From Ramlibacter ginsenosidimutans (lineage in GTDB: Bacteria; Pseudomonadota; Gammaproteobacteria; Burkholderiales; Burkholderiaceae_C): a stretch of DNA of 64,000 bases. Below the pieces are notes generated by a model. It ran no database searches and was not told the DNA's origin. It saw only the letters and a program-made list of their open reading frames with translations. Position 1 is the first letter of the stretch; each line of letters begins with the position of its first letter. Of this stretch, positions 37,320 through 46,757 are shown piece by piece. The position numbers and the translations under genes were made by a program. The DNA is taken from NCBI RefSeq assembly GCF_042678185.1, contig NZ_JBHUDQ010000001.1; one strand, written 5' to 3'.

Positions 37320-38513
37320 ATGCAGCAAAAGACAAACGCGGCGAACCGCGGCATCGATGCCTATCCGCTGGAATTCAGCGGCTCGGGTGGCGAGTACTTC
37401 CGCCTGTGGTTCGTCAACCTGCTGCTGACGGTGCTCACGCTCGGCTTCTACACGCCGCTGGCACGCCGGCGCACCGCGCAGTACTTCTATGGCCATACGC
37501 TGGTGGCGGACAGCCCGCTGGAGTTCACCGCGCAGGGCCGGCGCATGCTGCTCGGCTTCGTTCTGTTCGTGGCGTTGTACGTGGCGCTGAAGATCGCCGC
37601 GCAGACCGGGCAGAACCGCATGGTCGCCGTGCTGATGCTGGGCGGCGCCGCGCTCGCGCCTTACTTCTGGGGCAGCGCGATGCGCTTCCGCTTCAACGCG
37701 ACGCGCTGGCGCGGCGTGCGCCTGCAGTTCACGGCGAGCTGGGGCGAGGTGTACCGCGCGAGCCTGCCGGCCTTCGTCTTCTCCGTCGCGTGGATCGGCG
37801 GGATCACGGAGATCGAGGTCCTGGTCGGCAAGGGCAAGAGCGGCTCGCCCACGGCGACGGGATTCGCGATCGCAGCCGCCGTGGTGGCGGTCGTGGTGAG
37901 CGTGCTGTGCGCGATCCGCCTCGAATACAACTACAAGAGCCTGATGGTGGCGCGCGGCCGCATCGGCGGCCAGCCCGGTCGCTGGAAGCCGCGCTTCCTC
38001 GATTTCGTCGGCATCTGGATGGCGACCGTGGGCGTCTTCCTCGGTGTCGTGCTGCTGGTGGGCGTGGCGATCGCGGCGACCCTGGGCGGCTCCTTCGCGC
38101 TGATGAAGCGCACGCACCCGGCCGGCGTGGCCGCCGTGCTGATGGCAGCCGCCATCGGGGTCGCCGTGCTGTTCCTGCTGTTCCTCGCCTCGGCGCCGGC
38201 GCGTGCCTACCGGGAGGCGCGCATGTTCAAGCTGGTGTGGAGCAACATCGGCGTGAGCCAGGTCGCGCGCTTCAAGTGCAGGCTGCGGCCCTGGCGCTTC
38301 GTCGGCCTGCGGGTGAAGAACGTGCTGCTCACGGTGCTGACGCTGGGCTTCTACCGGCCGTTCGCGCGCGTGAGCGAGTACCGCATGAAGTGCACGTCGG
38401 TCACCCTGCACGTGAAGGGCAGCCTGGACCAGCTCGCCGGCCAGCTGGCCCGCGAAGAGCTGGCCGTCGGCGATGCGCTCGCCGATGTGGTGGGCCTGGA
38501 GCTCGTGGGTTGA
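37320..38513 (+). CDS. DUF898 (YjgN-like) inner-membrane protein
   Basis: The product is 397 residues with about six to eight hydrophobic segments. A repeated internal motif, LLTVLTLGFYTPLAR near the N-terminus and LLTVLTLGFYRPFAR near the C-terminus, is typical of DUF898 and suggests an internal duplication. GGAGGAG lies just upstream of the ATG at 37320. The function is unknown. The following M48 protease gene starts seven bases after the stop, and this DUF898-peptidase pairing implies a shared job at the membrane. Confidence 0.85.
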   Translation: MQQKTNAANRGIDAYPLEFSGSGGEYFRLWFVNLLLTVLTLGFYTPLARRRTAQYFYGHTLVADSPLEFTAQGRRMLLGFVLFVALYVALKIAAQTGQNRMVAVLMLGGAALAPYFWGSAMRFRFNATRWRGVRLQFTASWGEVYRASLPAFVFSVAWIGGITEIEVLVGKGKSGSPTATGFAIAAAVVAVVVSVLCAIRLEYNYKSLMVARGRIGGQPGRWKPRFLDFVGIWMATVGVFLGVVLLVGVAIAATLGGSFALMKRTHPAGVAAVLMAAAIGVAVLFLLFLASAPARAYREARMFKLVWSNIGVSQVARFKCRLRPWRFVGLRVKNVLLTVLTLGFYRPFARVSEYRMKCTSVTLHVKGSLDQLAGQLAREELAVGDALADVVGLELVG

Positions 38514-38520
38514 TGCACGC

Positions 38521-39594
38521 ATGACGCAGGCGCTGGCGGGCCGCTGGTTCGACGGACGCAGCAGCGCTGCGCGCGCGGTGCAGGTCCGCCTGCACTCCGC
38601 GCCGCGCGGCCCCTCGCTCGCACTGCAGGCCACGGACGGCGAGTCGCTGGTCCTCAGCCACGCGCAGGTGCGCTGGCCCGAGCAGTGGAGCGCGCGCCGC
38701 CTGCCCAGGCGCGTGCTCGTGGACCTCGGCGCGCGCGGCAGCCTGGAGATCGACGATGCCGCGGGCTGGCAGCAGGCGCTCGCCGCTTCCGGCCACAAGG
38801 CCTCGGTCGCGCAGCGCATGCAGACGCGCTGGAGCAGCTTCGCACTGGCGCTGCTGGCCGTCGCCGCGATCGCGCTCGCGTTCTATCGCTGGGGCACGCC
38901 CTGGGCCGCGACGCAACTCACGCGCGAGGTCCCGCTCGCATGGGAGACCAGCCTGGCCGAGCGAGCGCTGCACGACCTGGACGCGCGCATGCTCCGGCCG
39001 ACCCAGTTGCCGGCGCAGCGCCAGGCCGCGCTGCGCGCGCGTTTCGCCGCGCTGGCGGCCGCCGTGCCCGCGGACCTGCGCCGCTATCCAGGCTACCAGC
39101 CGCAACTGGTGCTGCAGTTCCGCCGCGGCATGCCTGCCAACGCCTTCGCGCTGCCGGGCGGCACCATCGTCATGACCGATGCCATCGTGGAGCTCGCCGA
39201 CCGCGAGCACCTGGGCGACGATGCGCTGGCGGGCGTGCTCGCGCACGAGATGGGCCACGTGTTCCACCGGCACACGACGCGCGCGGTGGTGGAGCAAGGC
39301 GTGCTCAACGTGGGGCTGGGCCTCGCGCTCGGGGACGTGTCGTGGATCCTGTCCACCGGCGGCTCGCTGCTCACCGGGCTCGCCTATCGGCGCGAGCACG
39401 AAAGCGAGGCGGACTGCTTCGCCGCGGCGCTGATGGCGCGCACGGGCAGCGGCACCACGCCCATGGCGGACCTGCTCATGAAGATCGACCAGGGGGCCGG
39501 CCCGGGCGCCGGCTTCGGCGAGCTCCTGAGCAGCCACCCGAACACGCCGCAGCGCGCGCAAGCGCTGCGGCACGCCGCGCCGTCCTGCCGCTGA
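38521..39594 (+). CDS. M48 family metallopeptidase, membrane-anchored
   Basis: The product is 357 residues. An N-terminal cytosolic region of about 100 residues resembles domains paired with DUF898 proteins. One membrane helix (about 105-125, FALALLAVAAIALAF) follows. The M48 domain contains LPGGTIVMTD, the zinc motif HEMGH, and the third ligand region REHESEADCFA. The probable orientation puts the protease in the periplasm, like BepA/LoiP relatives, so quality control of envelope proteins is a reasonable guess. Confidence 0.87.
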   Translation: MTQALAGRWFDGRSSAARAVQVRLHSAPRGPSLALQATDGESLVLSHAQVRWPEQWSARRLPRRVLVDLGARGSLEIDDAAGWQQALAASGHKASVAQRMQTRWSSFALALLAVAAIALAFYRWGTPWAATQLTREVPLAWETSLAERALHDLDARMLRPTQLPAQRQAALRARFAALAAAVPADLRRYPGYQPQLVLQFRRGMPANAFALPGGTIVMTDAIVELADREHLGDDALAGVLAHEMGHVFHRHTTRAVVEQGVLNVGLGLALGDVSWILSTGGSLLTGLAYRREHESEADCFAAALMARTGSGTTPMADLLMKIDQGAGPGAGFGELLSSHPNTPQRAQALRHAAPSCR

Positions 39595-39615
39595 GCGCGA
39601 TCTGCGCCTTGCGGG

Positions 39616-39621
39616 GATAAT
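39616..39621 (+). promoter_or_regulatory. putative -10 element of rnpB
   Basis: GATAAT lies six bases before the predicted 5' end of the RNase P RNA. It is close to TATAAT and well placed. No good -35 is visible at the usual distance, where the sequence is the end of the M48 gene. Confidence 0.4.
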
Positions 39622-39627
39622 CGCGCC

Positions 39628-40024
39628 GTGAAGCACGCCAGGCCGTCGCTGGTGCAAGGGCCGAAAGGCCGCACTGGAGGAACGTCCGGACTGCACAGGG
39701 CAGCGTAGCAGGCAACACCTGTCCACCGTGAGGTGAGGATCAGAGCAACAGAGACGAGTCGGGATGTCGCGTCGCGGCGGCGCAAGCCGCCGCAAAGCCC
39801 TTTCGGGGGTGAGCGGCAGACCGGGTGAAACGGGCAATCTCTACGCGCAGCAATACCAAATAGGCCAGCGATGGAGGGCGGTTCGCCGTCCTCCGGATCC
39901 CGTGGCCCGCGGGCGGCTGGCGGGTAGGTAGCACCGAGCCGTGGGGGCGACTCCCGGCCCAGAAGAATGGCGGTCACGCCCGGGCAACCGGGCGCACAGA
40001 ATCCGGCGTAACGGCGCGCTTCAC
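39628..40024 (+). ncRNA. rnpB: RNase P RNA component (type A)
   Basis: This is the catalytic RNA that trims tRNA 5' leaders together with RnpA. The 5' end GTGAAGCACGCC pairs with the 3' end GGCGCGCTTCAC (P1 helix, one mismatch). Conserved segments include GGAGGAACGTCCGGACT near the 5' end, AGAGCAACAGAGA in the middle and ACAGAATCCGGCGTA near the 3' end. The size of about 397 bases is normal. No protein gene overlaps it on either strand. Confidence 0.95.
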
Positions 40025-40104
40025 ACTATTTTCCTGTCGGCGCTCAGGCTCGAGTCAGCCTGGAGACCGCCTGGGCACCGCACCCCCTGCGCATGCGCGG
40101 GCAA

Positions 40105-40118
40105 TTGATTTTCATCAA
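40105..40118. promoter_or_regulatory. FNR/Anr-type binding site upstream of the cytochrome-porin gene
   Basis: TTGATTTTCATCAA is a perfect TTGAT-N4-ATCAA palindrome, the consensus of FNR/Anr-type oxygen-responsive regulators of the Crp-Fnr family. It is centred about 57 bases before the ATG at 40169, a fitting distance for activation of that gene under low oxygen. The rest of the 40025-40168 gap has no gene. Confidence 0.7.
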
Positions 40119-40168
40119 CGCCAACGCACATGGCAGGCGGAGAGTCCGATCCGCAACAAGGAGAAGCC

Positions 40169-41656
40169 ATGGTTGCGGACACCCCGATTTTCTCGTTCCG
40201 GCAGCGCGCCCGCGGCAGCTGGATGGCGTGGGTACTGGCCTTCGCCGGCCTGCTGGGAGCATGCGTCCCTGCGCATGCGCTGCCGCTGTTCGCGCGCCAG
40301 ACCGGCCAGAACTGCGTCGCCTGCCATGCGGGTGGCCAGTTCCCGGAACTGACGCCCTACGGGCGCATGTTCAAGATGACGGGGTACACCATCGGCGAGC
40401 GGACCGTCCCGTTGTCCGTGATGGTGCTCGGGTCCAGCTCGCGCGTGGCGAACACGTCCAAGAGCGACGAGCCGGGGCAGGACTTCCAGAAGAACGGCGA
40501 TGCCCTGGTGGCCTCCGCCAGCCTGTTCCTGGGCGGCAAGGTCACCGAGAACATCGGGGCCTTCGCGCAGATCACGTACGACCCGTACGCGACGCAGGAC
40601 GCGGCCGGCAGCTTCCACGGCCACTCGCAAGCCGACAACATCGACCTGCGCTACGCCGACCGGTTCGTCAACGGGAACCGTGACTTCATCTTCGGGGTGT
40701 CCCTCAACAACAATCCCTCGGTGTCCGATCCGTGGAACACGGCGGCCGCGTGGATGCAGTACGTGCCCGTGCCGTCTCCGACCAGCAGCCGCTTCATCGA
40801 CGGCGCCGCGCCCTACCCCGGCTATGCCGCGGGCTCCAACATCGCGGGCCTCACCGCCTACGGCTTCTGGAACCGGACGTGGTACGCGGAGATCGGCGCC
40901 TACGGCACATCGCGCGGAGCCCTGTCCTTCATGCACGCCGGCATGAGCAACGACGCCGTCACCAAGCTCTCGGGAGCCAACCCTTACTGGCGATTCGCCT
41001 GGAACCACGAATGGGGTCCGCACAACATCATGCTGGGGACCGCCGGCATGGTGGCGAGGATCTACGACGACCCGCTCGACACTTCCGACAGCGCGACCCT
41101 GCACCACACGCAGGACCTGCTGCTCGATGCGCAGTACCAGTATCTGCTGGACCCGCATTCGGTCACCGCGCAGATGGTCTACCAGCACAGCCACCATCGC
41201 TATCCCGACGCGCTCGCCAACCAGCCGGCGACCTTCGTCGACGCCTTGGGAAATCCGCTGCCGAACACGAACAGCAGCGACACCACCAACCTGCTCAGGG
41301 CCAAGCTCACCTACGTGTACCGCGCCACGTACGGAGGCAGCTTCGGGCTGTTCCATCTCACCGGCTCCACCAATACGGCCAACCAGACATCCGGCTTCAG
41401 TCCCGACACGCTGGGCATCACGACCGACCCGAGCGCGCAGGCGCCGTCGCAACGGGTGGGCGGCAACTTCAGCGGCAACCCGGCCACGAACGGTGGGACG
41501 CTGGAGGCGTTCTGGACCCCCTTGCAGTACGTCCGCATCGGCGCGCAGTACACCTTCTACACGAAGTACAACGGCGCCTCGGAGAACTACGACGGCTTCG
41601 GCCGCAATGCGCGCGACAACAACTCGCTGTTCCTGTACATCTGGGCCGCCTATTGA
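40169..41656 (+). CDS. outer-membrane monoheme cytochrome-porin fusion (Cyc2-like architecture)
   Basis: The product is 495 residues with AAGGAG five bases before the ATG. A signal peptide ends at about AHA (37), followed by LPLFARQTGQNC and a single heme site CVACH (49-53), then FPELTPYGRMFKMTGY. Residues from about 76 to the end look like an outer-membrane beta-barrel, with alternating hydrophobic strands, many Gly/Asn/Tyr turns and a terminal aromatic tyrosine. N-terminal monoheme plus barrel is the layout of Cyc2 cytochrome-porins, which move electrons across the outer membrane. Here the donor or acceptor is unknown. An FNR/Anr site precedes it and a c4-type cytochrome gene follows at 38 bases. 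Confidence 0.75.
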   Translation: MVADTPIFSFRQRARGSWMAWVLAFAGLLGACVPAHALPLFARQTGQNCVACHAGGQFPELTPYGRMFKMTGYTIGERTVPLSVMVLGSSSRVANTSKSDEPGQDFQKNGDALVASASLFLGGKVTENIGAFAQITYDPYATQDAAGSFHGHSQADNIDLRYADRFVNGNRDFIFGVSLNNNPSVSDPWNTAAAWMQYVPVPSPTSSRFIDGAAPYPGYAAGSNIAGLTAYGFWNRTWYAEIGAYGTSRGALSFMHAGMSNDAVTKLSGANPYWRFAWNHEWGPHNIMLGTAGMVARIYDDPLDTSDSATLHHTQDLLLDAQYQYLLDPHSVTAQMVYQHSHHRYPDALANQPATFVDALGNPLPNTNSSDTTNLLRAKLTYVYRATYGGSFGLFHLTGSTNTANQTSGFSPDTLGITTDPSAQAPSQRVGGNFSGNPATNGGTLEAFWTPLQYVRIGAQYTFYTKYNGASENYDGFGRNARDNNSLFLYIWAAY

Positions 41657-41694
41657 ACGGCAGCACGGCCGCCGTCCCGTGATCGGAGATCGCC

Positions 41695-42342
41695 ATGCAA
41701 CGCTCCCGCTTCGCCCTGCTCTCGCTCGCGTCACTCATGCTGCTCGTTGCCGGCTGCGCCGAGCCCACGCGCTCGCGCAATACGGCGGACCCCGCCGTGC
41801 CGGCGATCGCGCTCGCGCAGCAGGTCTGCTCCAACTGCCACGGAATGACCGGTATCAGCGTCTCGCCGAACTTCCCGCAGCTCGCCGGCCAGACTCCGGA
41901 CTACCTCCTGAGCCAGTTGCAGGCCTTCAAGAGCCATGGCCGCCAGGACCCGGCGGGTTTCGAGTACATGTGGGGATTGAGCCGCCACCTCACCGACGCG
42001 CAGATGCAGGCCCTGGCCTCGTACTACGCCGCGCAGGCGCCCGCGGCGGGAAGGCCGGCCGGGGTGGGCGACGCGCACAAGGGCGAGAGCATCTTCACTA
42101 GCGGAATTCCCGACCGCGGCGTGCCGGCCTGCGCTTCGTGCCACGGCGACAAGGCGCAGGGGCACGAAGCTTTCCCGCGCCTGGCGGGACAGCATGCGGA
42201 CTACGTCGTCAAGCAGCTGATGGTGTTCCAGCGGACCGACGAGCGACCGGCGGGCGCGGCCATGAAGGTCGTCGCGCATGAACTGCATGACGCGGACCTG
42301 CGCGACGTGGCGGCGTACGTGCAGGCCCTCGACACACGGTGA
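41695..42342 (+). CDS. diheme cytochrome c (c4-like) lipoprotein
   Basis: The product is 215 residues. An N-terminal lipoprotein signal with lipobox LVAGC (C21) anchors it to a membrane, facing the periplasm. Two heme sites, CSNCH (45-49) and CASCH (146-150), with methionines in FEYMWGL and AAMKVV as likely sixth ligands, give the tandem-domain layout of cytochrome c4. FPQLAGQTPDYLLSQLQAFK and FPRLAGQHADYVVKQL are the paired repeats. It probably forms an operon with the cytochrome-porin gene, passing electrons between it and the respiratory chain. Confidence 0.88.
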   Translation: MQRSRFALLSLASLMLLVAGCAEPTRSRNTADPAVPAIALAQQVCSNCHGMTGISVSPNFPQLAGQTPDYLLSQLQAFKSHGRQDPAGFEYMWGLSRHLTDAQMQALASYYAAQAPAAGRPAGVGDAHKGESIFTSGIPDRGVPACASCHGDKAQGHEAFPRLAGQHADYVVKQLMVFQRTDERPAGAAMKVVAHELHDADLRDVAAYVQALDTR

Positions 42343-42360
42343 GGGCGCTGCACCCGGTTC

Positions 42361-43230
42361 TCACGCGCCCTTCTGCAGCGCCGCGATCCGCTCCTCGATG
42401 GGCGGGTGCGTCGAGAACAGCTTGCCCACGCCGGACGTGATGCCCATAGCCTGCAGCCCCTTGGGCAGCTCGCCGGGCACCATGCCGCCCAGCCGGGCGA
42501 GCGCGTGGATCATGGGCTGCTTGTTTCCCATCAGCTGCGTCGAGCCGCGGTCGGCGCGGAATTCGCGCTGGCGCGAGAACCAGGCGACGATCATGGCCGC
42601 GACGAAGCCGAGCAGGATGTCCAGCACGATCGTCGTCATGAAGTAGCCGATGCCGGGACCGCGGCGGTCCTCGCCGCGACTGAGCCAGCCGTCCACGATG
42701 TAGCCGATCACGCGCGACAGGAACACGACGAAGGTGTTCATCACGCCCTGGATCAGCGTCATCGTCACCATGTCGCCGTTGGCGATGTGCGAAACCTCGT
42801 GGCCGATCACGGCCTCCACCTCTTCGCGCGTCATGCCTTGCAGGAGGCCGGTGGAGATCGCGACCAGTGCGCTGTTCTTGAACGCGCCGGTGGCGAACGC
42901 GTTGGGCTCGCCCTCGAAGATGCCGACCTCGGGCATGCCGATGCCGGCCTGGTCGGCGAACTTGCGCACGGTGTTGACGATCCAGGCTTCGTCGGCATTG
43001 CGCGGCGATTCGATCACCTGCACGCCCGCACTCCACTTGGCGATCGTCTTGGACAGCAGCAGCGAAATGATGGCGCCACCGAAGCCCATGATGAAGGCGA
43101 ACACCAGCAGCGCGCCCAGGTTCAGCCCGTTCGCGGTGAGGTAGCGGTTGACCCCCAGCAGGCTGGCGACCACGCCGAGCACGACGACCACGGCGAGATT
43201 GGTTGCCAGGAAGAGGAAGATGCGTTTCAT
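42361..43230 (-). CDS. htpX: membrane-bound zinc protease HtpX
   Basis: HtpX degrades misfolded inner-membrane proteins. The product is 289 residues with two N-terminal helices (about 4-25 and 33-55), the zinc motif HEVSH in VIGHEVSHIANGD, two more helices and the third ligand region REFRADRGS. The C-terminal STHPPIEERIAAL is typical. It is convergent with the cytochrome gene, with an 18-base gap. Confidence 0.96.
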   Translation of the reverse strand: MKRIFLFLATNLAVVVVLGVVASLLGVNRYLTANGLNLGALLVFAFIMGFGGAIISLLLSKTIAKWSAGVQVIESPRNADEAWIVNTVRKFADQAGIGMPEVGIFEGEPNAFATGAFKNSALVAISTGLLQGMTREEVEAVIGHEVSHIANGDMVTMTLIQGVMNTFVVFLSRVIGYIVDGWLSRGEDRRGPGIGYFMTTIVLDILLGFVAAMIVAWFSRQREFRADRGSTQLMGNKQPMIHALARLGGMVPGELPKGLQAMGITSGVGKLFSTHPPIEERIAALQKGA

Positions 43231-43299
43231 TGCTTGGACACTCCGTAGGGTGGATGAGATGCACCCTCGCGCGCCAGATGCGGCCGGCGCCGGCGGAAA

Positions 43300-44076
43300 T
43301 CAAGAGCGCGAGGATCCCGCGGACGTTGTTGTTGGAGTGGGTTCTGGCGTCTTGCGTGGACGGAATACGAGGGAGTCATCATAAAAGGAAAAGTCCTCGT
43401 TTCCGGGCCACCAGCCGGGCACGCCGAGCACGGGCAGCGGCGTGAACGGCTTGCCGGCCAGGGCCTGCGGCGTGCACTGCGCGGCCAGCCATTCGTCCGC
43501 CGCCGCTCCTGAATCGAGAGCAGCGTCGGCACGCCACACGTGGGCCGTCAGCCCTTTGCGCGGCACGGCGAGCTGCTCCAGCAGCGCGTGCCCGAAGATC
43601 CAGAGCCGCGCCTGCGCCCACAGCGGCCGCAGCTCCACGAACAGGCGCTGCCAGGCACGCTCCTGCAGCGCGGCCCACAGCGCGGGCGGCGCCTGCAGCA
43701 GCGCGCCGTTCTCGTCGAACACGGTGATCGCATCGCGCACCGGTCCGCGCCGCGCGCCTATGCCGGCCCGGGCGATCTCGGTCGCCTGCAGCCGGTTCAG
43801 CGCCGCCTTCGCGCGCGGGAAGCGCATCCAGACCAGCGCATTGAAGAAGTCGTGCAGTCCGGGGCGCACGGGGCACTGGCCGGTCTCGAAGATGTACTGC
43901 TCGTAAGGCCTGCCGGCGGGCAGTTCCTCCTGCAGCACGAAGCGCACCGGACCGGCGCCCGCATCGTTCAGCGCTGCGTGCTGCGGCCGACCCGCGGCCA
44001 CCTGCGCGGCGACGCGCTCACCCGGCTCGCGCCAGGGCGCGAGCCACGGCGCGCTCCAGTCCAGCGCAGGCAGCAC
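43300..44076 (-). CDS. DUF3025 family protein
   Basis: The product is 258 residues from a GTG that directly follows the stop of the NYN gene. The family block HDFFNALVWMRFPRAKAALN is clear. The C-terminus (PGNEDFSFYDDSLVFRP) is also conserved. No catalytic motif is evident and the function is unknown. Tight spacing with the NYN and pyrC genes means it is probably the last gene of that operon. Confidence 0.82.
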   Translation of the reverse strand: MLPALDWSAPWLAPWREPGERVAAQVAAGRPQHAALNDAGAGPVRFVLQEELPAGRPYEQYIFETGQCPVRPGLHDFFNALVWMRFPRAKAALNRLQATEIARAGIGARRGPVRDAITVFDENGALLQAPPALWAALQERAWQRLFVELRPLWAQARLWIFGHALLEQLAVPRKGLTAHVWRADAALDSGAAADEWLAAQCTPQALAGKPFTPLPVLGVPGWWPGNEDFSFYDDSLVFRPRKTPEPTPTTTSAGSSRS

Positions 44077-44829
44077 CTAGGCCTTTCCGCGGCGGGCCTT
44101 CCTCTCGCGCACCGCCACGCTGGACTTGCCTTCGTCGGCGAGATCGAACAGGTCGATGGCCGCGAGCAGCTTGGTCAGTGTGGAGTAACCGTAGTTGCGG
44201 TGATCGAAGGAAGCCTGGTTGCCGATCTGCTGGCGCACCGCGTTCACGCGGGCCCAGCCCTCGTCGTCCGCGGCGGAGCGCACCGCGTTGCGCAGCAGGT
44301 CCACCAGCCGGCGGTCCTGGCGCAGTTCCGCCGGCGTCCTGCGCAGGGGCTGCGAGCGTTCTGATTCGCCGGCCTCGCTGTCGGCGTCCCCGCCCTGCAG
44401 CTCGTCGAGGAACAGGAAGCGCGAGCATGCGTTGACGAAGGGCTCCGGCGTCTTGCGGGCGCCGAAGCCGTACACCGCGGCGCCCTTGGCGCGCAGGTGC
44501 ATCACGAGCGGCGTGAAGTCCGCGTCGGAACTCACGATGCCGAAGGCGTCGGGGCTGTCGGTGTACAGCAGGTCCAGCGCGTCGATCACCATGGCCATGT
44601 CGCTGGCGTTCTTGCCCTTGGTGTAATCGAACTGCTGCATGGGACGGATCGCGTGCTCGTGCAGCTGCTCTTCCCAGCCCTTCAGCTCGTTCTTCTTCCA
44701 GTTGCCGTAGGCGCGCCGCACGTTGGTCTCGCCGAACGTGGACAGCTCGTTGAGGATCAGGCCGATCTTCGAGGCCGGCGAATTGTCGGCGTCGATCAGC
44801 AGCGCCACGCGTGGCTTGCCGGCGTTCAT
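44077..44829 (-). CDS. NYN-domain putative RNase with C-terminal LOTUS/OST-HTH domain
   Basis: The product is 250 residues. The N-terminal NYN/PIN-like nuclease domain has the acidic residues in LLIDADNSP, KNASDMAMVIDALDL and SSDADFTPLV, which are the expected metal ligands. The C-terminal region (about 160-235) reads as a LOTUS/OST-HTH RNA-binding domain (NYGYSTLTKLLAAIDLF). The MNAG start overlaps the pyrC stop by four bases. The family is related to LabA and is thought to act on RNA; the substrate is unknown. Confidence 0.85.
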   Translation of the reverse strand: MNAGKPRVALLIDADNSPASKIGLILNELSTFGETNVRRAYGNWKKNELKGWEEQLHEHAIRPMQQFDYTKGKNASDMAMVIDALDLLYTDSPDAFGIVSSDADFTPLVMHLRAKGAAVYGFGARKTPEPFVNACSRFLFLDELQGGDADSEAGESERSQPLRRTPAELRQDRRLVDLLRNAVRSAADDEGWARVNAVRQQIGNQASFDHRNYGYSTLTKLLAAIDLFDLADEGKSSVAVRERKARRGKA

Positions 44830-45860
44830 GCCACCACCCGCCACGGCAGCATCTCGCCGCCGCGCAGGGGCTTGAGCTCCGCTTCGCCGAAGGGCACCTT
44901 CTCCGGCAGCTGCCACTCTTCCCTCTTCAGCGTGAGCTTGCCCGTGTTGCGCGGCAGGCCGTAGAAGTCGGCGCCATGGAAGCTGGCGAAGCCTTCGAGC
45001 TTGTCGAGCGCGCCGGCATTGTCGAATGCTTCGGCATAGAGCTCCATCGCCGAGAGCGCGGTGTAGCAGCCGGCGCAGCCCAGCGCATGCTCCTTCAGCA
45101 CCGCCGGGTGCGGCGCGCTGTCGGTGCCCAGGAAGAACTTGGCGCTGCCGCTGGTGGCGGCATCGACCAGCGCCTGGCGATGCACCTCGCGCTTGAGCAC
45201 CGGCAGGCAGTAGTAATGCGGGCGAATGCCGCCGGTGAAGATCGCGTTGCGGTTGTACAGGAGGTGGTGCGCAGTGATCGTGCCGGCGGTGAAGCGATCG
45301 GCGTCGCGCACGTACTGCACCGCTTCCTTCGTCGTCATGTGTTCGACGACGATCTTCAGCTCGGGGAAGTCGCGGCGCAGCGGCTGCAATTTCGTCTCCA
45401 GGAACACGGCTTCGCGGTCGAAGATGTCGACGTCCGGGTCGGTGACCTCGCCGTGCACCAGCAGCAGCATGCCGGCGCGCTGCATGGCTTCCAGCGTCGG
45501 GTAGGTCTTGCGGATGTCGGTCACGCCGGCGGCGCTGTTGGTGGTCGCGCCCGCGGGATAGAGCTTCACGGCGACCACGCCGTCCGCCCTGGCGCGCGCG
45601 ATCTCCCCGGGCGCCAGGTGGTCCGTGAGGTACAGCGACATCAGCGGCTGGAACTGCACGCCTTTCGGCACGGCGGCCAGGATGCGCTCTCGGTACGCGT
45701 TCGCCAGCGCCGCCGTGGTCACGGGCGGCTTCAGGTTGGGCATGATCAACGCCCGGGCGAACTGCGCCGCGGAATGCGGCACAACGGAAGCCATGGCCGC
45801 GCCGTCGCGCACGTGCAGGTGCCAGTCGTCGGGGCGGGTGATGGTGAGGGTCTGGGACAT
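44826..45860 (-). CDS. pyrC: dihydroorotase (class II)
   Basis: PyrC closes N-carbamoyl-aspartate to dihydroorotate in pyrimidine synthesis. The product is 344 residues with the zinc motif DWHLHVRDG, VKLYPAGATTNS carrying the carboxylated lysine, HGEV, HMTT and TDSAPH. Length and motifs match class II, single-function enzymes. It heads a three-gene unit with the NYN and DUF3025 genes. Confidence 0.96.
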   Translation of the reverse strand: MSQTLTITRPDDWHLHVRDGAAMASVVPHSAAQFARALIMPNLKPPVTTAALANAYRERILAAVPKGVQFQPLMSLYLTDHLAPGEIARARADGVVAVKLYPAGATTNSAAGVTDIRKTYPTLEAMQRAGMLLLVHGEVTDPDVDIFDREAVFLETKLQPLRRDFPELKIVVEHMTTKEAVQYVRDADRFTAGTITAHHLLYNRNAIFTGGIRPHYYCLPVLKREVHRQALVDAATSGSAKFFLGTDSAPHPAVLKEHALGCAGCYTALSAMELYAEAFDNAGALDKLEGFASFHGADFYGLPRNTGKLTLKREEWQLPEKVPFGEAELKPLRGGEMLPWRVVA

Positions 45861-45903
45861 CCCGGGATTGTCCCATTTGCGGCCGCCGGGCCCGCGGACG
45901 TCC

Positions 45904-45988
45904 GTAGGCTGGCGGTGAGCGCAGCGAACCCCAGCGCCTCGCGGGCGCCCCCACCCCCGCCCTCCCCCGGTGGGGGTGGGAGAAGCAA
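45904..45988. repeat. two adjacent repeat elements between gltL and pyrC
   Basis: 45904-45935 is a single arm, GTAGGCTGGCGGTGAGCGC followed by AGCGAACCCCAGC, of the palindrome found in two copies at 50270-50359. 45953-45988 is a GC-rich hairpin (CACCCCCGCCCTCCCCC / GGTGGGGGTGGGAG) that is the reverse complement of the element inside the ABC exporter gene at 53310. The 131-base gap holds no gene. Confidence 0.65.
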
Positions 45989-45991
45989 GCC

Positions 45992-46747
<756 letters not shown>

Positions 46748-46757
46748 GGCGTGTCCT

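Noticed and set aside
34549..37335. A 928-codon minus-strand frame
   Set aside because: It is antisense to the Nudix-MBL fusion, and its downstream part is a wrong-frame reading of the Bug receptor gene.
39740..39934. Minus-strand frames over the RNase P RNA
   Set aside because: The region folds and matches rnpB at several conserved segments, so the frames are incidental.
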